Made by a program: the position numbers and the translations under genes. A model generated the notes under the pieces. The model was given only the letters and a program-made list of their open reading frames with translations, did not search any database and had not been told where the DNA came from. A stretch of DNA of 64,000 nt from Megamerina dolium (lineage: Eukaryota > Arthropoda > Insecta > Diptera > Megamerinidae): NCBI GenBank assembly GCA_963854835.1, contig OY978529.1:36700055-36764054 (forward strand). The letters run 5' to 3'. This document shows positions 24,100 through 35,775 of the stretch, piece by piece. Numbering within the stretch: position 1 is the stretch's first letter; every line of letters begins with the position of its first letter.

Positions 24100-25010
24100 T
24101 TAAATGTCATTGCTTACCTATCTTTTCATTTAGCAGATAACACCTCCAAGCATCACTATTCTTCTATCTATTACATGACTCTTTTCGCTTACCATAGAAT
24201 AGAATAGAAATTTTGCATCAAATAATTGTCTAATCAATAATTCCAAAGACACATCTAATACAAATTCCACTTTCAATTCTAAAGTTCATCTATTGCTGAG
24301 TGGACAAACTTGACTTTCCCACTGAAAAAGCGTTTTCAAAATTCCAGACACAACTTAAAAGGCCACTAATTAAAATTGAAATTCTATTTTCAATTCTAAA
24401 GTTCATTCTGATCGCTGAATCAACAACCTTAGTTTCTCTAAATACCTCATATAGAGAGTAATTCCATAGAAATGTTTCTCTAAAAAGAAACTCCAAAGTA
24501 CACTAATAATTTCTATCATTCAGGTATGACTATAAAAGATTCTATCTATATTTAATTGAATATTATCAAATAGATGTACAATAATGTGTCATATAAATAA
24601 TATGTGTATAAATAATAGAAAAACAACAATAAAACCAAAAGTAGTATAAAATATAAAATCTCAAATAAATTTATTTACGCTTTTCACTTAAATAGTTTGT
24701 TTCACACACAACACAGCGTTATAAAAAAAAAACTAAAGTAAACAAGAAAAAAAATACATACATGATGGGGGAGCAAATCAAATTTGTTGCTAAAGAAAAA
24801 AAAAGTATAACATTATGTGTTTATAATAAATGCCGCTTTCTACTATTTTTTTTTTTTACTAATTTTAAACTTAATATGATCGAGGCGGATGGACTTTTTT
24901 TGCTAATAAAAGTTTTCTTCATAAAATGAAGTGATTCTCGATTGACTGCAAAATGCAAAAAGTGGTGTGATTGAATGCATAAATGTCGAAGGACAACAAA
25001 ACATACAAAG
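24100..25010. other. Convergent intergenic spacer between two gene 3' ends
   Basis: AT-rich, no gene seen. It holds presumptive 3' UTRs of the MADF-BESS gene (+) and the trifunctional-protein gene (-). A - strand AATAAA at 24670-24675 is a weak candidate signal for the latter. Confidence 0.5.
24670..24675 (-). terminator. Weak candidate poly(A) signal of the trifunctional-protein gene
   Basis: AATAAA on the - strand about 340 bp beyond the stop codon. It is the best hexamer I noticed, but AT-rich flanks make chance occurrence likely. Confidence 0.25.
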
Positions 25011-25017
25011 AGCAGTT

Positions 25018-27844
25018 TTATAATTTCGAGCTAGCACCACCTGTTGCTTTGGGATAGAATTTCTTCGATGGATCTTTGGCCATGTCGAGTAAAGTTTGTG
25101 CTGGTTTAAATGGTGCACCATATAAATCAGCATAGGATTGCATTTTGTTCACAAGTTTCGATGCCGAATATTGATCAACCCAACGGAATGGGCCACCCGA
25201 AAATGGTGGAAAACCAAGACCAAATACTGCGCCAACATCACCCTCCAATGGGCTGTGGAGTATTTTCTCCTCCAGACAGAGGACAGCCTCGTTAACAAAT
25301 CGTGATACCATACGTAGTGTTTGATCCTCTACAGTGTTGGCGCCCTCTTTTGGTACCAAGGCATACTTCTGCTTCACGATTTCTAATGCGTCCGTGTTTA
25401 CGGGACGGCCACCCTTTGATTTGCCATCATAAATAAAGATACCTTTGCCCGATTTGCGACCCAAAAAGCCAGCCAATACTAAGTCTTGCATTACAGATAA
25501 ATTGCCACCGCTGAAACGATCGCCAAATGCCTAAAAGAAGCAGATTTTTGTTGATTTTAATCATAGTAAATAATAGTAAATAATTGGATGTAAACCTTTG
25601 ACAAATCAACAGCAATATGTGAACCAACATCAATGCCAACTTCATCAGCCAAAGTGGCGGCTCCGACAGGGAAACCGAATTTCTTGCTCATTTTATCAAG
25701 ATCCTTTGGATCAACACCTTCTTGCAGTACTCTAAAATATATATTAAATAAGTAATGACAAGCAATAATAGCATAAACCATAATCTACCTTATTGCTTCG
25801 GACAACATGGTAGCCAAAATACGTGTCGTATAGAAACCGGGTCCATCGCCAACAGTTATAACCACTTTGCCTTGCTTCAGACCGACAGCCACTGCCGATG
25901 CGATGGTGTCCTTTGATGTGCCAGGATGTGTGATAATCTCCAACAATTGCATTTTGTCAACAGGCGAGAAATAATGCATACCGACCACCTTATCGGGACG
26001 TGAGCTGCCAGCTGCGATTTTTGTAATTGGAATTGCACTAGTATTTGTTGCGATAATACAATGTTTGGGTACAACTGCCTCCAATTCTTGTATAACACGA
26101 TGTTTCACTTTGATATCTTCGAATACGGCCTCAATAACAATATCGGCATTTTTAAAGTCACCGTATGATAAGGATGGTTTCAAATTCGCCAGAATTTGAT
26201 CCCTCTCCAAGCCAGTGATACGTTTACGCTTTACCGATGTTTCAAGACCCTTTTGCACTTGTCCAATACCACGTGTTAGGCCAGCCTCAGTGGCATCCTT
26301 CATGATGACTTGATAACCTTTGTCAACGGATACCTGTACAATGCCGGCACCCATTAGACCAGCACCGAGTACACCCAGATTCTTAACTGGACGTTCTGGT
26401 TTGCCAAAACGATTCTTTTTACATTCAGTCTGTCCACGGAATAAAGCAATGAGACCCTTTGATTCGGGTGTCGCTGAAAGTTCACCGAAACCGCGACGTT
26501 CAGCTTCGTAGCCAGCATCGGTACCTTTATCTACGCCGGTTCTAATGACATCAATGATCTATAAAACAATACTGATTAAAAAAAATCCATATTGGTCACA
26601 ACGTTAACCAACCTTAAGGGGTGCTGGATATAAACCACCAGACATTTTCATCACTTGTTCGCGTGCTGTTTTGAAAATTTTATTTTTAACAAAATCCAAA
26701 TCCATAACGACAGCTGTTAATTTACTGATGATACCCTTCTTGGCACGATTCACCTGTGGGGGGATAACAAGATCATAAATTAAATAAGAGAATCATGCAA
26801 AACGACCACTACGACACACCTTTAACTTGCCACTTGCAATATCCTTGGCAGCTTGAATTGCAACCTCTTCCAAATAGTCGATGGTATTCTGTTCGGCTGG
26901 TCCTAGACCAGGACCGAGTGGATTCACCAACAAGTCGACAATACCCAATTTCTTAGCACGATCTGCGACCACCTGTTTGCCTGTCAGCTCTAAATCTAAT
27001 GCTGTTGGCACCGATGTCAGTCTAGGCAAGCGTACAGTACCACCACCACCTGGCAAAAGACCCAACATTACTTCGGGCAAACCTACTTTAGTCTTTCTGT
27101 CCTTAGTGGCAATGCGATAGTGACAGGCGAGTGCCAATTCGAGTCCACCGCCCAAGGCTACACCATTAATAGCTGCTACAATTGGTTTACGACTCTTCTC
27201 CATGCGCTCGAACATTAACTGAGCGCCATGTGATATTTTTGTGGCCTCTTCGGCAGACTGGCACTTTTCCAACATACCAATATCGGCACCGGCAATAAAA
27301 CAACCCGGTTTAGCCGATATCAGTACCGCGGAATTAACCTGAGCATTGGTTTCCAAATCCTTTAGCACATTTTCGAACTCTTCACTGACCTCTGTGCCTA
27401 GTGAGTTTACTTTCGCGTTGGGAGAATCGAATGTGACCACAAGCACACCATCGACTACTTTGGTACGCAAATGCTTACCACCGGCAGTGGGGGTAGCTGC
27501 CGCAGCTGCTGACATCATACGTACATTGTGATTAAAAACTAAAATGAAAAATATAGAAAAATTAATCAAAATCAAATGAATAATAATTTTAAAAATTAAT
27601 CTTTAAGTGAAATCTCTGTTGCCGGCAATGCCAGCATAATCAAGCGAGTTAAGTCGAAAAGTACAAAGTCCAACACATATATAAAACAGTCCTACATAAC
27701 ACATTTTCCCCCATGCTCCGCCCTCGCACACGCATTCGACACAGCAACCCGACACCATTTATGCTCACCATTCGACAATCTATTATGATATAATTGTGTC
27801 CTGGACAATTGTCCAAATGCGCTTAGCAGTCTTGTCGCTGACAT
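25018..27844 (-). CDS. Mtpalpha: Mitochondrial trifunctional enzyme subunit alpha (enoyl-CoA hydratase / 3-hydroxyacyl-CoA dehydrogenase)
   Basis: Six coding exons in transcript order: 27844-27769, 27538-26820, 26753-26613, 26558-25789, 25731-25596 and 25530-25018. Phases agree at every junction and sum to 784 residues, close to the ~760-785 usual for HADHA. The enzyme performs the second and third steps of long-chain fatty-acid beta-oxidation, paired with the thiolase beta subunit at the inner mitochondrial membrane. Exon 1 encodes a basic, Ser/Leu-rich presequence ([20 protein letters not shown]). The hydratase domain carries GGGLELALA and [15 protein letters not shown], placing the catalytic Glu pair at about 159 and 181. 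The NAD-binding fingerprint [11 protein letters not shown] is at about 374, and the dehydrogenase His is in [15 protein letters not shown] (about 507). Unusually, the C-terminus extends past the family's usual KKFY end and finishes in Ser-Lys-Leu, a canonical peroxisomal PTS1. Nothing appears broken. Confidence 0.97.
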
Positions 27845-30600
27845 ATTTCCTTTTGCTTAAGGTTTCACTTTTTTTTTCTATTTTTTTTCGAACAGTTAAC
27901 AAATTTTCTCCCAACCAGCCAGCCAGCGACTTCAATTCGGCTCTTCTGCTCTTCGATGAATGACGATTTCTATTCTTCTATGCACAATAAAATAATGGGT
28001 GAAAGCTCTTCTCCAAATTTCGTTTTTTCGTTTCTTAACACTTTGTTTTTATCTTTATAAATTATAGCAAAATATATATATGAAGAAAAAAAAACGAATC
28101 TATTAAATGGCAAGCAGCTAAAAATTTATTACACAAATTAATTGAAGGTGGAAAAAATTGTGAAAGAAACGAAAGCCGCAAGTTCGTTGCCAGTCTATCT
28201 AGTCGAAAACGCAACACTGAGATGTTATTTGCAAATTCATTATTAATAATTAATTTACGAAAAATTGATTAATGATGAATTAAATGAATTTAATTAATAT
28301 TGTAATTTTATTTATTATATTGTGATTTGAATAAAACGGATTCATTTATACTCATTTCAATTAGATTTTTACAAAAAATTAATCTAATATAATGTAACAG
28401 CTCTGACTAAATTCAAAAAGAACAGTACGTGCCTTTAAAACTGTGCATCTGTCGCGTTCGCTTTTTAGTGTTTTTAATTATGAATGAGTGACAAGAATTA
28501 TGATATGAATTTAAATATAAATTCAAGAAACTTATTAGCAATTCTTTTTGCCTTTTTTAAGTTAATTCGACAGTAATTTATCTTCTCATTAAATTCTTAT
28601 TATTTTGTAGGTAATACGGGCATTTTCTTTCCATATACAATTATTTTCAAACTGTTTTGGGACAGCGGTTAACTTAAGTAACTAGAGCCAATTTATTGTC
28701 ATTTTTTGTTTTAAGACAAATTCAATAAAAGTAATTTAAAATTATAATTACTGCTGAGAAAGTCTGATATCAAAAATTACAATTTACGTAAACAATTGTT
28801 GATAATGTGAAATTCACCTTTAGCAAGTTTTACCAAAGAAACAAATATGTGGGCTGCTTCACTAATCTAAAATTAATTATTTCGTATAATTTGGTATACA
28901 ATTTTTGCAGCTTTGCAATTCAAAATCAATAAAATATTTGATTTGTTGTCCACAAGAATGAGTGACAGCTATGCTCCTAATGAATGACAAAATGTAGGTA
29001 AGTGACAATATATTATGATGCAAACATTAATATATGCTATGGTAGGTACTACAAACAATCATTAATAATACATTTCTACTCATGTAGGTATTCAGATAGA
29101 TAAATGAACCGAATTAAATTCAACACATTCCAAAGAAGTGAGAAAGAACAATACAAGTCAACAGCAGCAGCAGCACATCAAAAGAGAGAGGATACCTCAT
29201 TAGAAACATTTGAGTGTGATGATTGTGTCGTTGCGTATATTGCAAACGTATGACTATTCACAACAACAACAATGACAATGCAATATAACAATGATTGCAA
29301 GCGTGTCAAATGTATCAAAACAATAGAGGTCAGCGTAAAAAATCTAAAATCAAAACACTTGAAAATCAACGACGACCGATGACAACCACAATGACCACGA
29401 TTTCTGATATGAAATTTATAAGTAGCATGTCCACCATTTGTTAGATGTCATCAACAAATTTATAGCAAATTTTTGACAAACGCTTAAGTTTTATACTTAA
29501 TGCATATATGTGTAGGAACCTATGTATAGCACTGTACGCTCCAATGCGCAAGCGTAGACTCAAAGCAAACTCATACAAAACAACCACAATGAAACGACAC
29601 TAATCGATTTGTAAAAAAAAAAGGAAGCAACAACAAAAGTGAAATGAATAAATGTTCAAGTAGCCGATAAGGCCAGGTACTCACATGCATTCATACATGT
29701 GCGCACACGCCCTGATGACACAAAAGCTAGCTAGTATTGCAGCTATTATGTCGTGTTTGCCTTTGCTGTGGTCCCTTCACAGTTGCACATTGAACTATGC
29801 GTATTTCTGTGTAAATGTCCTTTATGAGGGCACTTCTTTCGCTATTTTGTATACCTTCTTTAACTATTTATGTACTTAATAGCATAGATACATTATGCCT
29901 ACAAATTCTACGTTATTCAGCAATGCACTCGTGCGTTTAAATGCCGCATAGAGTGTTAAGTGCCACTTATGCGGTTAATTTTTTGGGTCTAAACTACATT
30001 TTTGGTTGCCATGTAACATAAACTATATAGGAATATGGAAAAAATAATAATTTATAATAATTGTAGCTTTTGTTGTTTTTAGAGTGTAGAGAGAGATAGA
30101 AAGAGAGAGACATAGAGAAGCTCATAATGATATTTAGACATGGTTTTGTGATGTTTAGTTTGCTGTATCAGGTTGGAGTAAAATAAATTCTCAAAATAGT
30201 ACAGTTATAATGTTAAACGATTTATTATCTATCATTACAAGAAGAATATGTAATAGCTCAGTAAATATATCCACAATATTGACAGCGATTAAAAGTGATT
30301 GGGATCAGAGTATGATTTGTGGATAGTGAAAGTGCTCCATTGTCCTCCATTTTAATATAAATAGTTACTCCCAATCTCCCAATCTCTTTGCTGAGGATGC
30401 AACATTCACACTCCGGCATAGTAAGCAGCCAATAAAAATACAAACTTCATTAATTAAAAATAAAAATTCATTAATATTTAAATAAAATGCTTAAATTTTT
30501 TGTGTATTTAAGTAGAATAGAATTGAATAGGCCTCCGGCCTATTTTCTATGTAAGTAATCTGTTTAATTTTTTTTTCTTTTGATTTTATAGATTGATCTT
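27845..30600. other. Gene-free spacer upstream of the trifunctional-protein gene
   Basis: The left end must contain the 5' UTR and promoter of the Mtp-alpha gene; no TATA box or initiator stands out. The rest is AT-rich with small CAA and AGC tracts (29160-29290) and a GA-rich stretch near 30090-30115. No gene or RNA gene is supported. Confidence 0.45.
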
Positions 30601-31720
30601 TAAATATAACGTAAATGAAGGATTGGGACAGTGGGACAAGAATTTGGATTGCATGCAGCTTTCACGCGCTGATGTCCGTAGTTCCCGTGCAAAGATGATA
30701 TAGGCGCACTTTTGGCGACACTCCTCCTATCGATTACAATGAATCTCGAGAATCATTTTGCCGAGCAATCGCGGGACAATCGTAAGAAGGCCTTATCCTC
30801 GAGACTCCTCAATTCGGACGCTGGAAACTAATGTTTCTCTTGCTGCTTCCAAACAAACCAAACTGTGAGTTTCGACAAGGAGCTTATATTCTCAAGTTAA
30901 TATCAGCACTTGTCGATTCACTTGGAGTTTTGCAAGAATATCATTCAATGGAAGAGGACGAAAACATCTTGAACTGCATTTTTATGACTGGCGATGCCCG
31001 TTTTTATCTAAGCGGCAATGATTTTAAAAGCTTTGCTACAAAGCTCTTTTAGAAGATTTTCATGGCAAACTGTTACTGCTGGAAAAATTGCCAATTGCTT
31101 GCCGACATGTGGGTACCGTTCGAATGAAACCCCTTTTCGATGTTAAAGATCTTATTCACCTGGATATTGAAAGCTCGACCTAGAGATCAGATGACAACAG
31201 ACTAACCAAGACTAACTAACCAACTAATAAGTAAAATTAACATAGCAGACTTGCCGATTCGTTTGGAATTTTGCGCGGAAGATCATTCAAATGGCGGAAG
31301 AGACGAAAACTTATGTCTGACAAGGTCCATTGTGATCTAAGCGGCAATGCTAACAAACAAAGTTGTCGATTCTAACCCATAGATATTGCATTCACTTAGC
31401 GTGACAGTGTGGTGTACCGTTTCATCAAGGTACATTGTCGGGCCATATTTTTTCGAAGAAAACAGTCTTACTGGTACAGTTGTGTAAAGTTTTTGAAGAA
31501 GTTATGACATAATTTCTGCGAAATTTCTCCAAATGGCTCAAGAAATTCTACATTCGCTGGTCATCAGGGTGTCCTGGCCTTACTGCGCCTGAGTTTTTCT
31601 TGTGTGGTGTTACTGCAAGCAGGGCGTTTCCAAAATAAAACCACCAACTTTAGAAGGTTTAAAACAATCCATTCGAAACTGTAATTCTCGTTGTAACACT
31701 TCCGGCAGTAATGACTAACT
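30600..31720 (+). pseudogene. Decayed DDE (mariner/IS630-like) transposase, partly duplicated
   Basis: Short conceptual readings resemble the DDE transposases common in insects. One is 'DARFYLSG' near 30990-31015, matching the family's DEA(T)FHLSG block. Others are 'PGLTAPEFFLCG' near 31575-31605, matching the SPDLTP.DFFLWG block, and 'KPPTLEGLKQSI' near 31640-31680. Frames change repeatedly and several stops intervene. The first block and its flank (30895-31030) are repeated, diverged, at 31232-31368, with a SINE fragment between the two. The matches are judged by eye. Confidence 0.55.
31035..31180 (-). mobile_element. SINE fragment, copy 1
   Basis: Body segment only: 'CTCTTTTAGAAGATTTTCAT', 'AATTGCCAATTGCTTGCCGA' and 'GTGGGTACCGTTCGAATG' match the same blocks in the copies at 47.2 and 62.8 kb. 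The tRNA-like head and the 3' tail are absent. Confidence 0.65.
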
Positions 31721-34150
31721 TTTTGATAACTTCAAAATTCAATTATTTGAAAAATCAATTAACCAATTAACTTAATGAAAATGTATTAATTTATCAAGTG
31801 AATGCATGTATGATTTGACTTTCCTAATCTAGCATTATTCATTCAGTCACCCTGTATCAAAATATTTAATTATGAAAATCATATTTAAATTGTCCGCAAT
31901 GAATTTTTAATGCGCCTTAATCCCATCAAATAGTAAACTAATAAAAAAATGTGATCACTTAAAATCCTTTGTATATGATTATTATTTAATAAACATGCTT
32001 CAAAGTGTCATATTAAAGCTGATTAATATTTTGAAGTTTTTTTTTTTTAATACAAAAAAAAAATTGTTTTTGAACTATCATACTTGAAACCATGAAATGT
32101 AAAAAAAGTGTAAAAAAATTTAATTCTTGTGTGCTGTTTGTTGTTTTTCAATTTTTTTCATATTACAGGGTTGCTATTAAGGTTAAATTTTACTAAGTAA
32201 CCCTTCAAAACATAATCCTAAATGGCAATAACAACAACAAGAACAAAAACAAATAACAACAACAACAAACAACAAAAGCAGTCACATGCATAACACCCAA
32301 CAAACAAAACGCCCATTGAATGCATCATCGTTATTATCATCATCATCATCATCATCATCAACATCATTATCATATGCATATCATGAGCATCAATGAGTGA
32401 TTGCTCATTTGTGTGTTTGTGTATGTATATACCATACGTATATGTGTTTGTAAATAAACTTATTCGCACTTTTTACCTAAATGAATTGTAAATATCCTTT
32501 TTGTTTGACTTTTTTGTTTAATTGCACAAATATTTGCATATAGATGTATATGTAAATTTTAACACGCACACGCATACGAACACATCTCTTATAAAAAGGG
32601 ATGTACACATACATACTTACCTACACACACTCATCTATTGTAGTATTCAACACAAGGCACAAGGATATTCTCATAATGTTTTTGTTTAATTTCATTTCAT
32701 TGTTAATATTTTAGCTTAGTGCTATTGTTGTTGTTGTTGTTGTTTGTTGTTATGAATTGTTTTGATTTCATTTATGTTAATTTTGGGTATCCATAAATCA
32801 CACAAGAAGCGTGTGTTTCCTGTCTAAAAGATTTAAAGCAACGTTCATCGTGTTGAGCAATGTTATATTTATAATAATATGAGTACATTTTTTGTTGCGT
32901 TGTCTCATAAATGATGATGATGAACATTATGATAATTATGATCATTATGCTAGTTATTATACTCTTAAATAATTTTATTTGCATACAAATCGCAGGATTA
33001 CATATTCATTGTATGCTTGTAGAATTTAGAATTCCTATTGCAATGCTAATAAAGTCGCTGATTTTTGTTGTTGTTGTTGTTTTTGATTTTTGATTTTTAT
33101 TGTACCCTCCTCTATATACATCATTGATGATTTGAAGCGCATGCGCCACCCAACCGCCGCCTTTTATGATCATTTCATTGTTGTACTGATTTTTAGGCTT
33201 TATGCAAATTAGTTGAAATGGCATCAAATCAAATTAAGCAATAGATCTCACTCGACTCACTCTATATATCTTCATGTATAACATAAATAATCCTATCATA
33301 GGTATGTAATTTAATATGCGCGAGATCGAAAATTGTGCATTTGGCAATGGGTTGATTAAACAGTTAGTTCTTAATATCCTATTTTGTTTTCAATTAAGCC
33401 ATCTTGTTGTTGTTGTTTCTTCGTTTTATTTGCAAATAATGCAAAATTTGCATTTTAGCATCTAATTAAAAATTCATATGAGAATAAAATGAATGCCAAA
33501 AAGGTTTGTACGAATAAAATTTGATTCATTAATTTCGCAAAATCTGTCAAGTACTGAGTACTGAGTGGTGTGATATATGTAAATAAATATATTTGATTGC
33601 AATTGCAAATAAATTGCAATATCGTTAATGATAAATTAATTTATAGCTATTTGTCTATTGTATAATTGTTGTGAATTGTTGACAAAAAGAAAATGAAATG
33701 CAAAATAAAAAACATAAGGGCGTTTGAAAAATAAAATAAGCAATTTGCAAATTATACTACAAGACATCAAGATGGGGTAAAAATTAGTGAATAAATAATT
33801 ATACAAATATATCTTTATTGATTTGCAAATATGTATGTATATTGAAGGGCGTCAATTTGACATGGGATAGATATAATAAAGGTATAGTACCTAAAGGTCT
33901 AGTACTAGGTCTAGTAGTCTAGGAAGACTCTAGCAATAAAGTAGTGTGTTTTTTGCAATTAACAAACAAGATAAATTTGCAATTTATTTTAATATGTGTA
34001 ATGTAGCAATATTTTTTAAGTGATACAATACCATAAAACATACCTTTGTACGACATGTAGGCGTAGTTTTTATCCGATAATGCCCATTTTATAACATATC
34101 TGTTCTCTAATATAAATAATCGTATATGATGAATTGCAGTTCTATAGCAA
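31720..34150. other. Gene-free spacer
   Basis: Includes (CAA)n at 32225-32275, (ATC)n at 32335-32372 and (GTT)n at 32726-32750 and 33067-33080. The longest ORFs are microsatellite readings or chance. Nothing else recognised. Confidence 0.5.
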
Positions 34151-35560
34151 TATATTTTTATGTGCAAATTCTAGAAATTTATATTTGAAAGTAATTTTTT
34201 GTATGGAAAGTACCCGTGCTTTTCATTCGATAACATCTATTTTCAAATATAATCGCTCACTGATAAGAAAAAATCATATATGTAGAATTTCAGTCATGTA
34301 GCTTTATATTTTCGTTGGTAAATTCTGCACATAGACACAAGAAAATATATTTTTGTATGGGAGGTAGGCGTGGTTTTCATTTGATGGCGACCAATTTTAT
34401 ATATACTATCTCGTTGATAAAAATTATAGTAATTGTGGAGTTTCAGTCCTATAACTTTATGTTTTTTGAGTGAAAAAGCTGCAAAAATGCATACGAAAAC
34501 ATATTTTTGTATGGGAGGTGGGCGTAATTTTCATTTGATAGTGACCAATTTTATATATACTATCTCATTGATAACAGCTGTGGAGTTTTAGTCCTATAGC
34601 TTTATGTTTTTGGGTGAAAAAGTCTGTAAAAATACATGCGAAAACATAATTTTGTATGGAAGGTGGGCATGCTTTTCATTCGCCAACACCAATTTTTAAA
34701 TATACACATTCACTGATTAAAAAAATAGGATATGAGAAGTTTCACTCTTATAACTGTACGTTTTTGGGCGCAACATGTGAAAAACATATTCAAAGCCATA
34801 CTTTTGTATGGAAGGTAGACTTAGTTTTCATCTTATTTACCATAATTTTTAAGTTCTTTCAATTATTTGCAAATATAATGATATGCACGATGTTTTTTTT
34901 CTCCATAGTATTACATTTTCATGCACAAAGTGTGAAATCGTACATATGAAAACATATTTTTGCATGGAAGGTAGTGGTAGTTTTCATGTAATTGTCATAA
35001 TTTTTAAGTTCATCCATTCAATAGCTATTATTATCGAATTTAAAAAAAAATTTAGCTTCATAATTTTGCTTTTTTTAAGAAATGTGTGAAAAATACATTC
35101 GAAAACATATTTTCGTATGAGAGAAGGGCTTAATTTTTATCCCATTTCTTTTATTTTTAAACAGGTCCCCATGCCTTAGCAAATATAATGACCTGAATAA
35201 AGTTTTAGATCTATAATTTTGCATTTTATTGCTAAAAGCGTGAAAAAACATCCGCAAGCATATTTTTGCATGGGAGGTACTCGTAATTTTCATCCAATTT
35301 CATTCATTTTTAGACTTCTCCAATTACCAACGAATATAATGGCTTCACCAAAAAAGTTTCAAAGTTTCTATAACTTTACATTCTTGTGTGCAAAAAGTGA
35401 AAAAATACAATCGAAAGCGTATTTTTGTAGTGGAGGTAGGCGTAATTTCTATTCGATTCTGCCGATTTTCAAGTTGTTCTATGAACTAACAAATATAAAC
35501 ATATTTACAAGGTTTCAGCTGCATAACTTTGCATACCAAAATCTGAAGTTTTCTCACAAT
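34150..35560 (+). repeat. Family B ~154-bp tandem array, about nine diverged units
   Basis: The box 'TTTTTGTATGGGAGGTGGGC' followed by 'TTTTCAT' recurs with its GTATGG (or GCATGG) at 34201, 34355, 34509, 34654, 34806, 34962, 35115, 35268 and (as GTAG) 35426. The spacings are 154, 154, 145, 152, 156, 153, 153 and 158 bp. Each unit also has 'CACTGATAA'-, 'AGTTTCAGTCCTATAACTTT'- and 'CGAAAACATA'-like blocks in the same order. Units 2-4 are most alike. The array ends about 220 bp from the stop codon of the acidic-protein gene. Confidence 0.9.
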
Positions 35561-35644
35561 GGTGATTATCGCCTCGAAACCTCGCCAGTTCAACGCTGTT
35601 GGATCTGCTGTATTTCGTAAATGTTTTACTAATTTGTATAGATT

Positions 35645-35650
35645 TTTATT
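35645..35650 (-). terminator. Candidate poly(A) signal of the acidic-protein gene
   Basis: AATAAA on the - strand 126 bp beyond the stop codon at 35776. Plausible spacing; no direct evidence. Confidence 0.35.
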
Positions 35651-35775
35651 TCTTCGTTTTATTACAAATATTTCTCTCTGATTGGACTTATTTAAAAAAA
35701 AATTCTGAATTTTACCAACACATCTTACAGTAATTACAAATACATGCCAAATTGTATTGAATTAAACAAATTGTA

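Noticed and set aside
26793..27575. Unspliced start of the trifunctional-protein gene in intron 1 ([10 protein letters not shown]...)
   Set aside because: The N-terminus would be intron-encoded and hydrophobic; the spliced exon 1 gives a proper presequence and matching phase, so it is taken as the main form.
34150..35560. CRISPR-like regular spacing
   Set aside because: The units are 154 bp and diverge throughout, the genome is eukaryotic, and there is no short conserved repeat with unique spacers.
34656..35620. ORFs of 68-133 codons in family B array
   Set aside because: Chance readings of repeated AT-rich units; no conserved frame among units.
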